A stretch of DNA of 64,000 nt from Sternotherus odoratus (taxonomy: Eukaryota > Chordata > Testudines > Kinosternidae): contig JAVMKO010000003.1 of assembly GCA_032164245.1 (NCBI GenBank), forward strand, positions 62,256,390 to 62,320,389. Reading direction: 5' to 3'. Positions within the stretch are counted from its first letter, which is position 1. Each line of letters begins with the position of its first letter. The position numbers and the translations under genes are program-made. The notes under the pieces are model-generated. The model ran no database searches. It saw only the letters and a list, made by a program, of their open reading frames with translations, and was not told the DNA's origin. Of the stretch, positions 33,166 to 45,283 are shown piece by piece.

Positions 33166-34324
33166 TGACTGTATCTAGGTAAAGTTTGTAGACTAAAGTT
33201 TGTAAACTGTTAATTGACTCTGCACTGCTGACTGTATCTATATAAATATGTTATAAACTGCTAATTAACTCTAGGCCCAAGGCGTTACTTTGTAACAAGG
33301 CTATACCTTATAACTGAGATTGACACTTTGTAATAAGAAACCCTTAATTGAGCCTGTGGTCAAAACAATAGTTTGCAAATGCTACATTATGTAACTGTAC
33401 ATAGAGACTCCCACCCTCTGTAGTTTTATGAAAAACAGGGAGCCTCAAATAGATTAGTAACACCCTCAAAGTTAAGGACACAATAAGATAAATGTAATGA
33501 AGTTAAAGAAGACAAGTGAATGAGTGCTTGGTTTAAATGATGAATGAATGGTTAGGGAGTTGCCAGCCTAAGAACTGAAGAATCCAGCATCCTGGGCTGA
33601 AGAAGGTGTCAAGTGGAAACAATCAGGGAAACACACACTCCTACCCCCAAGGGCAAACTGGAATCCACCTGAACATCTCAAAGGAGGAGAGAACTGACAA
33701 GGCACCTGACAGCCATCATGGAGTCATCATGACAAACAGCATGACAAAGCGACTCCAATGGACTGGTATAGGAACAAAATCCTATAAAAATAGACTCTAA
33801 AGACTGGGAACTTGGAGTCTCATTCTGCCAACAACCTCCAGGAGCATCAGATGCGCATCTGACCCAGACTCCGCTCCACTCGTATACAGGCTACCTGGCC
33901 AGTACTCTGTCACGAGCAAGTTCTTAGGCTGGTAACTATAACATCTGCGCAGAACTTGTATGAATGATTGTATGAATGGGTATAGGAATACATAGAGGAA
34001 TAATAGTAATATAAAATTGTGGGTTTTTTCTATCTTTTTATTATATTTACAACTAGCATAAGTGCCCGGCGCTGCTCGGGTCAGTCGGAGGTGGGGAGGT
34101 GGCAGACAGCTGACACCCCCTGACCAACCCCAACACCCACCCCTAACCCCTCACCCACCCCGATACCTTCCCACCCCCCCAAGCAAACCCAACACCCCCA
34201 CCTCACCCCCCGACCAAACCCGACACCCCCACCTCACTTACCGTCCCACCAAACCCAACTCAGATCCGTCGCAGGCGGGGAGGGGGCCCAGAGCCGAGGG
34301 ATTCCGGGGACCTTCGCAGGTGTG

Positions 34325-34975
34325 GGGCGGCACAGAGCTGATGGATTCTGGGGTTCCGTTTGGAGGGGGGAGGGGCAGAGAACTGAGGGATCTCCGGGGT
34401 TCCGTTGGAGGAGGGAGGGGCAGTGAGCTGAGGGATCTCCGGGGTTCCGTTGGAGGAGGGAGGGGCAGTGAGCTGAGGGATCTCCGGGGTTCCGTTGGAG
34501 GAGGGAGGGGCAGTGAGCTGAGGGATCTCCGGGGTTCCGTTGGAGGAGGGAGGGGCAGTGAGCTGAGGGATCTCCGGGGTTCCGTTGGGAGGGGGAGGGG
34601 CAGTGAGCTGAGGGATCTCCGGGGTTCCGTTGGAGGAGGGAGGGGCAGTGAGCTGAGGGATCTCCAGGGTTCCGTTGGAGGAGGGAGGGGCAGTGAGCTG
34701 AGGGATCTCCGGGGTTCCGTTGGGAGGGGGAGGGGCAGTGAGCTGAGGGATCTCCGGGGTTCCGTTGGGAGGGGGGAGGGGCAGTGAGCTGAGTGATCTC
34801 CGGGGTTCCGTTGGGAGGGGGGAGGGGCAGTGAGCTGAGTGATCTCCGGGGTTCCGTTGGAGGGGGGAGGGGCAGTGAGCTGAGTGATCTCCGGGGTTCC
34901 GTTGGGAGGGGGGAGGGGCAGAGAACTGAGGGATCTCCGGGGTTCCGTTGGAGGAGGGAGGGGTGAGCTGAGCGA
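34325..34975. repeat. 45-bp minisatellite, fourteen copies
   Basis: The anchor GGGGTTCCGTT recurs at 34350, 34396, 34441, 34486, 34531, 34576, 34621, 34666 (one base changed), 34711, 34756, 34802, 34848, 34893 and 34939. The spacing is 45 or 46. The middle copies are nearly identical and the edge copies diverge. Since 45 is divisible by three, frames stay open and translate as a 15-residue repeat (DLRGSVGGGRGSELR on plus, QRNPGDPSAHCPSLL on minus). The single-base variants at the right shift the frame and end the plus reading. Confidence 0.9.
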
Positions 34976-35185
34976 GTGAGGTGTCTGTTGGAGGGGGGTA
35001 TTAAGACATCATCACCACCTAACCGCCCAGCCGATGTGATTGGACCTGAAAGACTTTCACCCCTGGGGGGCGTCAGAGGTGAGATCCGAAAATTTTTCAA
35101 CCCTTACCAGCATCTAGACCCCAAGACCCCTCACTGTACCAAATTTCAAGTCTCTGGCTCAAACGGTGCGGGAGGACTTCGCAGT

Positions 35186-35240
35186 CATACGTACATACAT
35201 ACGTACATACATACATACATACATACATACATACATACAC
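35186..35240. repeat. ACATAC/CATA microsatellite in the Helitron
   Basis: Runs of TACATACATACG/ACATACATAC close to the Helitron 5' end. Part of the element body. Confidence 0.85.
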
Positions 35241-35329
35241 CACTTGACTTTTATATATATAGATAAATGTGGCATTTTTTCTTTATCCCTCATATAAGAT
35301 CCCGTTAGTCTTGTTTTTATAGTATAACA

Positions 35330-35511
35330 AAGTGGCTTCTTTAAGTCCAAAGCAACATTTGTTTGACCCCAATCTTCTTGATTCCTTGAAAGTTTTCCAT
35401 TTTGATCTGACCCCAAATTATTTTAAAAAATAGTTGAAACAAGAATCATTATTTATTCACTCAGTCCCACTGAATATTGCAATAGCACTCCAGGTTTTTC
35501 ATTAAACAAAA

Positions 35512-35550
<39 letters not shown>

Positions 35551-38010
35551 CATCATTTCAGGGTGACCTGTTGCACTCCCTTGCCAAGAGGTTTGGTGTT
35601 ACAGGTGAACCCTTCTTGATTTTTCCCTCACCCAAGGTTTCAACAACTGTAAACAGACCATTAGATGCTAGAGCATGTCCCCACAGAAAAGACAACACAG
35701 AACATAAAGAAAACTGTCATCTCAACATCTCAGCTGGGTAACTATGTCATTCATGGCTATCTGTCCCCCACTTGAATCTTGTACTCACCTTTACCTTGGC
35801 TCTTCCCCAGGGGTTCTATCACTTTGAGTAAGGAGTAAGATCCTTTTCCAGAATCAAGGATCTGGGAAGGCCCCTCCACCGTGACTTCTCCAGGGTCAGC
35901 AGGTAATCCTTATCAGGCCAGCTTTCTGGTCAGTGTTCAGTAGACCCCTGGCTGAAATCAGACCATCTTGGATACCTCCTGACTACAGCCACTTGTCTAG
36001 AAGGCTCCCTTCTTTAGGAGCACCTTTTTCAGGCTCCCCATTCCAGTGAGAGCTCACCCACCAGGGAGTTCCCTGCTCAGCACTCCTGTGGGAACTATGC
36101 ACCCCATCCCACCCCAGACACATCCTGTCTTCCTTTAGAATTCCCTCTAACTGAGTTTGAGTAACCTTTATTAGAGTCAGGTGCTCATTTACTAATCAGC
36201 CACTGGAGCAGTCAGTTATCCCCACGGGGTCTTCATAAGGCCGTCATGGGCAGATTGAGCCCTAACTCCCTAAAAAGGGCAGCTGCCCTGTGACAAAGAG
36301 TCTATTTTGTAGGATGGGGGGAGGGGAGGTGGGGGTGAATCTGTCCCTTAGCAAATGCAGCTACACTGATTGGCTGGTGTGAAAATCAGAGTCCAGAAAC
36401 CCCAATGAGAGAACAGTGTGTTTGAACTCCCCAAAAGAATAAGCAATTGAATTGACAACTGGTTGTCTATATGTTATTGTGTATAAAAATATGACAAGTA
36501 AGGTATTTTTATAAAAACTTGTAATATTTTAAACTTAATCATTATGAGATATGTATGCAGACTGTGGTTATGAATCTATGGGTCTGTGTTCACATGATTT
36601 GTGCTGCAACCTTCAGCTCCACCTCGCAAATGGGAGGTAGTGGGGGGGGGGGGAGGAAGGGGCTGCCTCCCCACTAGCCAAAACTAAATTAAAGTACCTA
36701 CCCAATTGTCCAGTCAAGATAAGACAATGATGGACAATTACAGTTAATGGGAAAGCACTGAAACAATCTGAGACTGAAAAGAAAATCAATGTTTTGGAAA
36801 ACTAATAGAGAAGGACATTTCCTCTATCATGAATCAATCACCATAGTCTGAGAGATAGAAAATAAACAAAACCTGCAAACCCTTAAAAGAGAAGGGCTTT
36901 GAAGTGAAGAACATCCAGAAACTGAGGGCTGGCAACTAGTTGGAGTGCTGTTCTTGAAACACTGGATCCCCTCTAGGACAAAGGGCATGGCGGGAAACCA
37001 TTCAGAGGCAATTGGTGACTTACATTAGAAACGAGAATTTGTGTAATATAAAAGTGTGAAGCCTGAAATTGTGTCCGTATGTATTCTGTGTAACATGCAT
37101 GTGTTTGCTTTCCCTTGCTATTTCCTCTTGGAAACTGTTTTTTCTGTTAAATAAACTGTTTGATTACTTTTACCCCAAGCAGGGTTGTGGTGTGTAAACT
37201 GTATGGAGCAGTGGAACTACAGGCTCAGTGGCTGCCAAAACATTTCTGATAATCCATTGACTTCAGTTACAGCATTAAAAAAACAATAGGGGATTTGAGG
37301 TAGGTGTATCCTCCATATAGACAAGGATCCATCCATACAGAAACAATTGCAGAGTAGATCCAAACATCTATATAGACTTAGATTCTTATTTTCAACCCAG
37401 ACAGTGAAATCTAACCATAAAGAGAACTAATAACTTCAAACTTTTGCATTATTTTATAACTGCAAGAAAGGGAACCTGCAGATGGGAGGAGGGGATGAAG
37501 AACAAAGAAAACAAAGAATATATGAATTAAACCTTAGTTCTTGGTCCATCATTGTAATTGTGACTACAAAAAGCCCATGCCTACAATCTAAGATCCTTAA
37601 AGCCATACTTCTCCACTTTTGTACATATAATTGCTGGTCATTCAGCAACATCACTATGTGGAAGAGACTTTTTTTAAAATTTCCTCAATCAGGCTGTTTT
37701 CCCAAACGTGCTCACAGCTATTTAGGAGCCCTTTTCTCATAATGGGTAGCTTCTACAAAGCTGTGAATGCTTTGAATATACAAATTGCACATGCCAGTAC
37801 CAATAATGTCATCACAGATATGGAAATTTAAGATCTATCCAGGAGTTCTGTGTTTTACAGATGATGTAGTTTAGCCAGCTGATTAAAAATAACCCCTAAG
37901 GATGCCAGCTAATTACTTGAGGCCAGATACTGCCAACATCACTCGTGCTCAAAATACCTTATTCTTTAAGTAGTCCCTTTGAAATCACAATTGCAATGAA
38001 GATTTTGCAC
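35330..38010. other. Non-coding; GA microsatellite and G-run, no gene
   Basis: A (GA)n tract lies at 35515-35546 and a 13-base G-run near 36639. A stretch around 37040-37220 (AAATAAACTGTTTG, then ACCCCAAGCAGGGTTGTGG) may be the end of an LTR or an internal ERV leader, but no boundary is visible. Small open frames around 37482-37831 have no domain. Confidence 0.4.
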
Positions 38011-38017
38011 TTTAAGC

Positions 38018-38105
38018 CCCCAATCCTGCAAACAGTTAGGCACATGGAAAACTTTATTCATGTGAGTAAAGTTACTTAAATCTTTGTAGGATAAGGTTTT
38101 ACATT
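38018..38105. repeat. Short fold-back repeat, centre deleted
   Basis: ATCCTGCAAA near 38022 pairs with TTTGTAGGAT near 38084. GTGAGTAAAGTTACTTAA lies between. It belongs with the other short palindromic repeats near 51.95, 57.7 and 63.6 kb. Confidence 0.5.
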
Positions 38106-38249
38106 ACAAATCAAAGGCCTCACACTGCAAATACATATGCTGACATAGATAATTACTCTCCTATACATATAAAACTGTATATGAGAATGTATTTGCACTT
38201 GTCTATGCTGGCTAGTGAAAGGCAAAGCATTTGTCATTCACAGGAGTTA

Positions 38250-38271
38250 AACACACACACACACACACACG
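38250..38271. repeat. (AC)n microsatellite
   Basis: About eleven AC units. Confidence 0.9.
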
Positions 38272-38388
38272 CATCCTGAAAGACAAAAAAGTTTTGTCAA
38301 TGACAAGCGCTGTTGTGAATAGTGTTTTTCTTGCAGGAACACGCTCTCCTGCTGACAAACAGTGGCTAGACTGTGCACCTTTTAGTGG

Positions 38389-39376
38389 CACTATTAACGA
38401 TAATAGAATACCTGTTTAAATTTATTATAAATATTTTGGATGCTTTTGTACATTTTCAAATATATTGATTTCAATTATAACAAAAATACAAAGTGCACAG
38501 TGGTCACTTTATATTATTTGTATTAGAAATATTTGCCTTGTAAAAAAGAAACAAAAGAAATAGTATTTTTCAATTCACCTCATATAAGTACTATTGTGCA
38601 ATCTCTTTGTTGTAAAAGTGTAACTTACAAATGAAGAATTTTTATTTTATTTATATAAACAAACCCATGTAAAACGTCAGAGCCTACAAGTGAACTCAGT
38701 CCTACTTCTTGTTCAGTCAGTCATTATGACAAACACATTCGTTTATATTTATGGGAGATAATGCTCTCCACTTCTCATTTATAATGTCACTTTCATGTGA
38801 GAACAGGTTCTGACATAAGTTTTCCATGAAAACGTTTTTATTGTGTCTTTAATTTATTTATTAAGATGGATTCTCAGATATTTATATATATTTTTTATTT
38901 AAGAACTGAACATGGCACAGTTGCAGCTGGCATTGCAAGGTATTTACATGCCAGATATGCTTAACCTTTGTATGCCCCTTCATGCTTCAACTTACAGTCT
39001 CTAAAGTTTTACATTATTTTGTTTTTGAATGCAGTTATGTAAAAAAAAAATGCATTTGTATGTTGCTCTTTTGAAATAAGGAGATTTCACTATGGTACTT
39101 GTATGAGGTAATTTGAAAAGTACTGTTCTTTCATGTACATTTTTAGAGGGGAAATATTTGTAATAAAAATAATAATATAAACGGAGACCTATATACTTTA
39201 TATTCTGTGTTGTAATAGAAATCAATATATTTGAAAATGTAGAAAAACAACCAAAAATACTTAATATATTTAAATTGGTATTCAATTATTGTTTACCAGT
39301 GTGATTAAAATAGTGATTAATCACTATTTTTTAATCTCTGAATTAACTGCAATTTTTAATAATTTGACAACCCTAG
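38389..39376 (-). mobile_element. Inverted-duplicate hAT derivative
   Basis: The stretch 38389-38690 and the stretch 39000-39301 are inverted copies of one another (for example TTTCAAATATATTGATTTCA at 38454-38473 against TGAAATCAATATATTTGAAA-type sequence near 39218-39237). Both correspond to the 3' untranslated and terminal region of a hAT transposon. The right end closes with TTGACAACCCTAG, a hAT-type terminus; the left terminus is truncated. Between the arms is a decayed minus-strand hAT dimerisation domain (separate entry). The element can be explained by duplication of the 3' end in reverse orientation. Confidence 0.7.
38700..38995 (-). pseudogene. hAT transposase C-terminal (dimerisation) remnant
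   Basis: On the minus strand, LKHEGAYKG, then ACKYLAMPAATVPCS (about 38990-38910), and further on a GDIINEKWRALSP-like stretch (about 38805-38755) follow the order of the hAT C-terminal dimerisation domain. Stops and deletions separate the parts, and the catalytic RNase H-like core is absent. It ends shortly before the inverted 3' region. Confidence 0.6.
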
Positions 39377-42300
39377 TTTTTACAATAACATTTAAATATT
39401 TTTTAATGTTTGTTTTCTGACATTGACTTCCAAACAGAAGAGTGAAACTGAGTATACACAAAGCGCTGTCAAGTGCATCAAGTAAATAAACTCACAACAG
39501 AAAGCAAAATGTTTCCTATCTCAGGGTTTTATACAGATGCCCATCACTATAGTGCCAGTGCCTTCTGTGTATGTGCTTCCAACGTCTTTCAGTCAGGAAT
39601 AATAATAAACATAGCCAATATGTTGTCTATAGTCAGAAGCATAATACTGAAGTTGATGGTGTTCTTTTAAGTGTCCCAAACACCTTTTCAATATTTTTAT
39701 TCTTAGACTTGAGTATTGTTCCCTCTAATTCTCAAACTTATTTGACCTTTATGATTCCAGTAAATTATATGGATAACTTAACTCCATTAAGGCAGATTGT
39801 ATTTTGTAATTCGGAGTGCGGTGGTTATAGAAATAGAATACCAATGCCTATGAAAGATTCTATTAAGAGCTGTGGATATCGTTAATAATGCAATTTCTCA
39901 GATTATGATGTTTCTGCTGTTGTGCATCTTCCATCTTAAATTCCTGTTGCAATTCTATAAATGTATCTGGAAATCACAGTATATATCTCCTTTTACTGTA
40001 ATTTCTACCCTCATTCTATTCCCCCTAATAGAGTGTTTCCCCATCTATCTGATTTCTCCATTACCCCAGACAAATGACTGCTGTGTTGCTATGACTGCTG
40101 CCATGGTGGTTGTTTACTCAACAAATGAGCTTTACTTCAGACTGTTTTATTATATTTCATGATCGAGTTGCTCAATTTCCCTAAGAAAGTAACTAACCTG
40201 GCAAAGAGTAATCATTCTCACTTTCAGATTTTGCTATGGATAACCAAATTAGTTGTTGCATATCAGAGTTAAAGAGATTACTCCACTGTACCAAGCTGCT
40301 GGCAACATAATAAACATATTTAAATTTGAGAATCCAGGTTCTCCATTAAATTTATGGGCTTGTAAAAATCTTAAAGTTTAATCCTGGCTTTATTTTCCCA
40401 AATTATTCTGTTAATTACTCCCTAGATATGCTGTATCTAGCTCTCTGACAACATTAGAAGGAGTCACAAACTTGTCCCTGATCCTTTCAAGAGAAGAGCA
40501 GTTGGTCTCATGCCACATGGAACTCACTGGCCATAGCCTCTTTTATTCCCCATCGGTATACCTACCCAGAACAAAAGTAGGATGAAATTGGAGCTGGGAA
40601 GCCTCTCTGTGTGGGTTTACTCTCTTGGCTGACAGCAGAGTGCCAGTGCTGTGTTCCTGATGTTACTGGATCTAACATTCCTGTGCAAATGGGCTCAGGA
40701 TTCTACCCCATAACTTACTTCATTTGAAATCCAAGTCACAGCCCCACTATTGCCAGGATGATTATTCATATCCTATATATATTTACCCTGTGCTGCTGCC
40801 AGTCAGCAGTAGAAGGGACTGTGGCTCAGGAGAATGGCTCTCACAGGATCAGAGTACTGCTGCCAAATGTACATAAAACTGCCTTGATATACAACCTAGC
40901 TGATAGTGAGTCCTGTGTACCTGCTGCTCTTAACGGAAAAATTCCCATCAAGGGTTTTTTGTAGTGCATAGAAATGCAGTAAAAGACATTACATAAACTT
41001 TTAAAAGATTCCTAGTTATTATTCATCTTGTAGAGCAGTATCTGTGATTCTGCAGCTCTGATTTAGAACAATCCAACAGGATGTGTGATGCGGTGATGAT
41101 CTACAGATGATCTCTCCGCATTAAGGGAGAACGCTGACAGTTATACAACGTGTGCAATGAAACTTTGACATAAAACCAAGGTGAGCTGAAGGGGAGGGAG
41201 ATTGATGAGCAGGAAGCCGAATGCAGATGAAAAAGAAGACTGGAAAGGTAGTGAAAGAAGTGTGTAGGGGCAGAAGGTAGGAGCTGGGGTAATAGGGCAA
41301 ACAAAGGAAAGGGTGGAAGATGTGGCAGCAAGTGATATATAGGAAAATGGGAAGCAAATAGAAGCAGAAGAGAGAGAGCGTTCAGGAGATCCAGGAAAGG
41401 GACTCATAGATTGGATGGTAGGAACTGAGGATTTGAGGGTTGTGGTTACTGGAAGGCACAGACAAGCCAGATGTTTCCACTGCAGCTTCTAGATCGTGCA
41501 GGGGGAGTTTGGGAAGTTTGCTACTAGCTGGAAGGAAATGATGGCTTTCCAGCTAGTAAGTGGATGAATGAGGGAGTCCTGAGGGAGAGGAGAAGCAGAT
41601 CAGTATCATATACCAGATTAATAGGCACCATATAAGAATCTAGATGAATGGATGAGGCTAATCTGAGAGTTATTATTCATACACCTTGAAAAAAATCAAA
41701 GAACAGTTACAAACTATTGGCTATCAGGGTGCTAGCATTCCATTGAAGTAGCTTGTTGAACTAGAGAGGTTAAGATATGAACCATAGTAGGTTTCCTTCA
41801 GAGTAAACAGATTACCTTTCAACTATACACATGGTTTGGAGGAGATGGACAGCTGCCAAACCTGGAAACGGGATATGGAAGCGACCCCCAAGTTCGAATC
41901 TCATACCTGAAACACTAACAATTGCAATTGACTTAATTTGTAGTCTAATCTTCCTCAGTTTAATTACAAGGGAAATTTGCATGAAAAGAGAAACCTTGTT
42001 TCAGCAGAGCCCATCTGCTTCTGCTGCTTATTCCCCACCTGAAATCATAATCCTCTCTGTGAATACTAATCATTTCACATTTAGGTGGGAGAATAAGCAG
42101 CCAAATTTTCAAAACTTTTAGGAATTTGAGTTCTTAATTTAACCCTTCTTAGCAGTTTTCAATAGCACTAGTAGTTTCCTGATGTAAGATAGAGGATGTT
42201 CAGTGACAGAATGAAATACTGAGCTAAAGGAGCAACAAAAAAAAGTTAGACTGAACATCCAGTTAATTCATTTCAGGTAATACGTAGCTGGCACAATTCT

Positions 42301-42495
42301 CCTCTAAGTCACATTGGTCTGAATCCTCCTTAGTAACTCCATAGAAGTCACGGATTTATACCAGTGCAAATGTGGACTAGGTCCACTAAGGCCAAGATAG
42401 TTACTCTGATTATTCAATTTCCTGAGTGTGGAATGTGTCCACAGTCTGCTTTTTCCTCCCGTCCCACAGGCATGGGAAATACTAGGCATTCAAGT
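39377..42495. other. Non-coding, no gene recognised
   Basis: AT-rich with a few open frames of 60-104 codons, none with a domain. The purine-rich stretch 41160-41460 gives three overlapping minus frames that are compositional. Confidence 0.45.
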
Positions 42496-42499
42496 GTAA

Positions 42500-42585
42500 A
42501 ACTACTCCATAAGTTCTGATCCAGCACCATGAAAGTCAATAAAAATTTTCTTGCTGGTATCAATGGTGCAAGATCAAGAACTAAT
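42500..42585. repeat. Short fold-back repeat
   Basis: CTGATCCAGCACCATGAAAG and the inverted GGTGCAAGATCAAG near its end. A diverged palindromic repeat. Confidence 0.4.
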
Positions 42586-43600
42586 TACCCAAGAAGGCTG
42601 GAGCAAAGAACAGTAAGCCCACAATTTTAAGCAGGACTAGTCATAAGAATATATCTTTATGTTCAAATGCTTCATTTTGCTTTAATTGCTCACGTTTCCT
42701 GGCAGGCATGCCAAGATCTGATGCACTTTGGAATATGTCAGTCACATCCTATAAGATGTGACATAACAGAGCCTTACTGATGGAATCTGATGTGACATAT
42801 CCCAGCCTCACTCTCATGAAAAATTTGGACAAGTTTATTAAAAAGAATATGTGTGCAGTAGTTATCAAACATAAAGTGGTCTCTCTTTTTCACTGCCTTT
42901 GAATAATAATAAAAGGAGCCCTGCTCATTCAAACTGTCTTAATATGGGCATTCCTTTTACAGGAAGAGTTAAAGGTAATTTTCTGGTCATCTGTGATAAT
43001 AAAATTAAGATTATTTCATCCATAGTTTAGCTGGAGAGAATCTCCATGTTGAACGTACAACATCAGCTGAAATAATGGGATCATTTTGTGCTCTGTGCAT
43101 GAACTATATCAACAATCTATTTGGAGACAGATGGCTTGTGAGGAGGAAGTTTACATTTAAAAAAGGTGAATGTGCAGTTGAAACTAGAATGTGAACAAAG
43201 AAATGACCTAATTCAACTGGCTCGTATAACTATTTGGACCCATAGTTGCACAGTGCTCTAATTTTTGTACTTGTTGTTCAGTGTTTTTCTAACTGCTTCC
43301 AAGGCTTCTTGCAAGGAAGGAGCGTTCTCAGCACCTAAAAGGAATTGGATTCAAAATATTGCTTCTGTTTGCTGGGGAGAAGGCTGGAAAAAAAAAACTT
43401 TATGCAAATATTTTGAAGGGAGAATGAACAGATGTCAAAAGTATTGAAGGTATCAGAGGGGTTGACTCCATGGGTGCTCAGCACCCAGGAGCCAGACCTT
43501 GAGTGTGAAATGTGGTGAGTTTATTGCTGCTAATAACTTCTGCCCTTGGGCATGGAATTTGTTCATAAATTGGGGGGGAGGTATGGGGGGGATGATGATT
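42586..43600. other. Non-coding, no recognisable feature
   Basis: No gene seen. Confidence 0.45.
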
Positions 43601-43679
43601 AAGATAATAGAAGACTTGCCAGGAAATTAAATTAAGGATCATTAGATGATCCAGAAAGCATTGTCAGACACCCCACTTA

Positions 43680-44085
43680 AAAGATGGGAAACAAAGGGTA
43701 GGGATAAATGGTTCATTTTCAGAGTGGAGAGAGGTAAATAGTGGTGTCTTCTAGGGGTCTATACTGGGATTAGTACTGTTTGACATATTCATAAATTATC
43801 TGCAAAAAGGGGTAAACAGTGAAATGTCAAAGTTTGCAGATGATACAAAGTTACTCAAGAGAGTTAAGTTCAAAGCAGACTGGGAAGAGTTAAAGAGATC
43901 TCACAAAACGGAGTAATTTGGCAATAAAATGGCAGATGAAATTCAGTGTTAAATGCAAAGTAATGCATGTGGCAAAATATAATCCCAACTATACATACAA
44001 AATAATGGTGCCTAAATTAGCTGTTACCCATCAAGAAAGAGATCTTGCAGTTATTTGCAATATTTGGAAGAACTGTTTCCAGAGT
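43680..44085 (+). pseudogene. CR1-type LINE reverse transcriptase fragment
   Basis: The plus translation reads SILGLVLFDIFINYLQKGV, then MSKFADDTKLLKRV, with the FADD catalytic motif of LINE reverse transcriptases still intact. Further frames give NKMADEIQC-like, ACGKI and then a stretch resembling the post-catalytic part. Several stops and frameshifts are present. The order and spacing match a CR1/Jockey-type palm domain. The 60-codon open frame at 43918-44100 is an off-frame piece of it. Confidence 0.75.
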
Positions 44086-44100
44086 ACTTCAAATTTATAA

Positions 44101-45148
44101 GAATCCTTCTCTGTGCCTATATCACCCTGATCTCATTCTACAGCTTCAAAAGACTTATAAGGTGTTTCCAGTCATCAATGGGACAGAGGTAACTGAATAA
44201 TGTAGGTGTCCTTAACATGTATCAAGACAATATTAGGTAACTGGATGTAAATAAGTTTCCTGACAGTTTCATCTAGAAAGCTACAGTGAGACTGTGACAG
44301 GGTGCTAAGAGGAGAACTGCTTAGCAAACCCCCTGTCACCCCAGCTACACTGAAAGAAGGTAAGTTGGAGCTGGGGAGGCCACCTGGTCCTGACTGTCAA
44401 AGCAGGAACAGCTGCTCCCTCCGTAGGCTGGGGCTGGTTAACAGCTTCAGTGGAAGGAAGCCGGGGGTGGGGGTGGGGGGGTGGATGGGATGGACGGGGT
44501 GGACTGTTCAAACAGCCAGTATTTTTCATTCTGATATCACACAGTTACCACAATTCTTGCTGTTCCAATAAATGAAGCCAGCTCAGGGTGCAGGTGTTTG
44601 GGTGATAGGAAGGATGATCAAGTCAAGCCATTGGACTGGGACTCAGTAGATCTGTGTCCAGTGGTAGGCTCTAGCCCAAGGTAACAAAGGAAGTATGTGG
44701 CAGTCACAGAATCACTTGGTGTGTCAATTTCACATGGGTCAATGGAATAATATTTCTTTTTTCCAATAGTTGTCAGTCATGTATTTAGATTGTAAACTTT
44801 TGGGGGAAGTGCTTTTATGTACATCACTTAGCACAATAGAGCCTCAAGACACTACTGTAATATACCCAATGAATAATAGTCATTAACATACATACCGAAA
44901 AGTGTTTTTTATTTTTAGTTTAGTCCGTGAAAACAAAGTTATTGTTTGTGGCTAATTCTCTTTGTAGTACTTTAACCAACTATACAACCAGCACCATATA
45001 CTTATGTCTGTTTTACGGAAGAAATGAAGCATAAAGATGGACTAATATAGGTATTTCATTCTTCAATCTAAATTCGTGCAATTTACTGTTAAGAGGACCA
45101 ATTCTATCAAAGTTGCAATGTTTCCATTTAAGAATGAGCCAAAACACA
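44101..45148. other. Non-coding; possible LTR remnant at 44294-44600
   Basis: TGTGACAGGGTGC at 44294 and an AATAAA hexamer near 44567 could mark an LTR of about 300 bp, with a G-rich middle (GGGGGTGGGGGTGGG). A similar TGACAGGGTGCA word stands at 32107. No target duplication is seen. Not gene-like. Confidence 0.3.
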
Positions 45149-45149
45149 T

Positions 45150-45283
45150 AGAATCATAGAATATAAGGGTTGGAAGGGACCTCAGGAGATCATCTAGTCC
45201 AACCCCCTGCTCAAAGCAGGACAGATCCCCAACTAAATCATCCAAGCCAGGGCTTTGTCAAGCCTGACCTTAAAAACCTGGTA
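45150..45283 (-). mobile_element. CR1 LINE 3' tail
   Basis: ATAGAATCATAGAATATAAG, GGTTGGAAGGGACCTCAGG and AGTCCAACCCCCTGCTC on the plus strand form the reverse complement of the canonical CR1 3' tail. The copy is cut off after about 130 bp. Confidence 0.9.

Larger units (their letters stand above)
34053..35263 (-). mobile_element. Non-autonomous Helitron (1,211 bp) with 45-bp minisatellite
   Basis: Read on the minus strand it starts TCTATATATATAAAAGTC (35263 down) after an A and ends with CTAG (34056-34053) before a T, giving AT target and no duplication. Eight bases before CTAG is a hairpin at 34065-34080: CCCGG, six-base loop, TCGGG, one G-U pair included. These are the canonical Helitron termini. 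The body holds the minisatellite (34325-34975), a unique stretch and an ACATAC tract (35186-35240). It encodes no Rep/helicase. Both long open frames, 241 codons plus and 288 codons minus, come from the minisatellite. Confidence 0.75.
33170..35329 (+). mobile_element. LTR (endogenous retrovirus-like), split by a Helitron
   Basis: The left part (about 33170-34052) has an imperfect about 55-60-bp duplication at its start (CTGCTGACTGTATCTAGG near 33162 and again near 33226) and a TATA box CCTATAAAAATAGAC at 33781-33795. The right part (35264-35329) begins TAAATGTGGCATTTT and ends near ATAACA. The left flank of the Helitron ends in AA and the right flank starts with TAAA, so the presumed polyadenylation hexamer was the landing site. 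I recognise the R/U5 region as a turtle LTR type. No exact target duplication was found, and no viral gene is present. Confidence 0.6.

Noticed and set aside
34062..35100. 241-codon plus and 288-codon minus open frames, the longest in the window
   Set aside because: Both follow the 45-bp minisatellite of a Helitron. Periodic 15-residue translation on both strands is explained by a period divisible by three.
35186..35240. ACATAC tract considered as a possible CRISPR-like array
   Set aside because: It is a simple 4-6 bp microsatellite without spacers, in vertebrate-type DNA.
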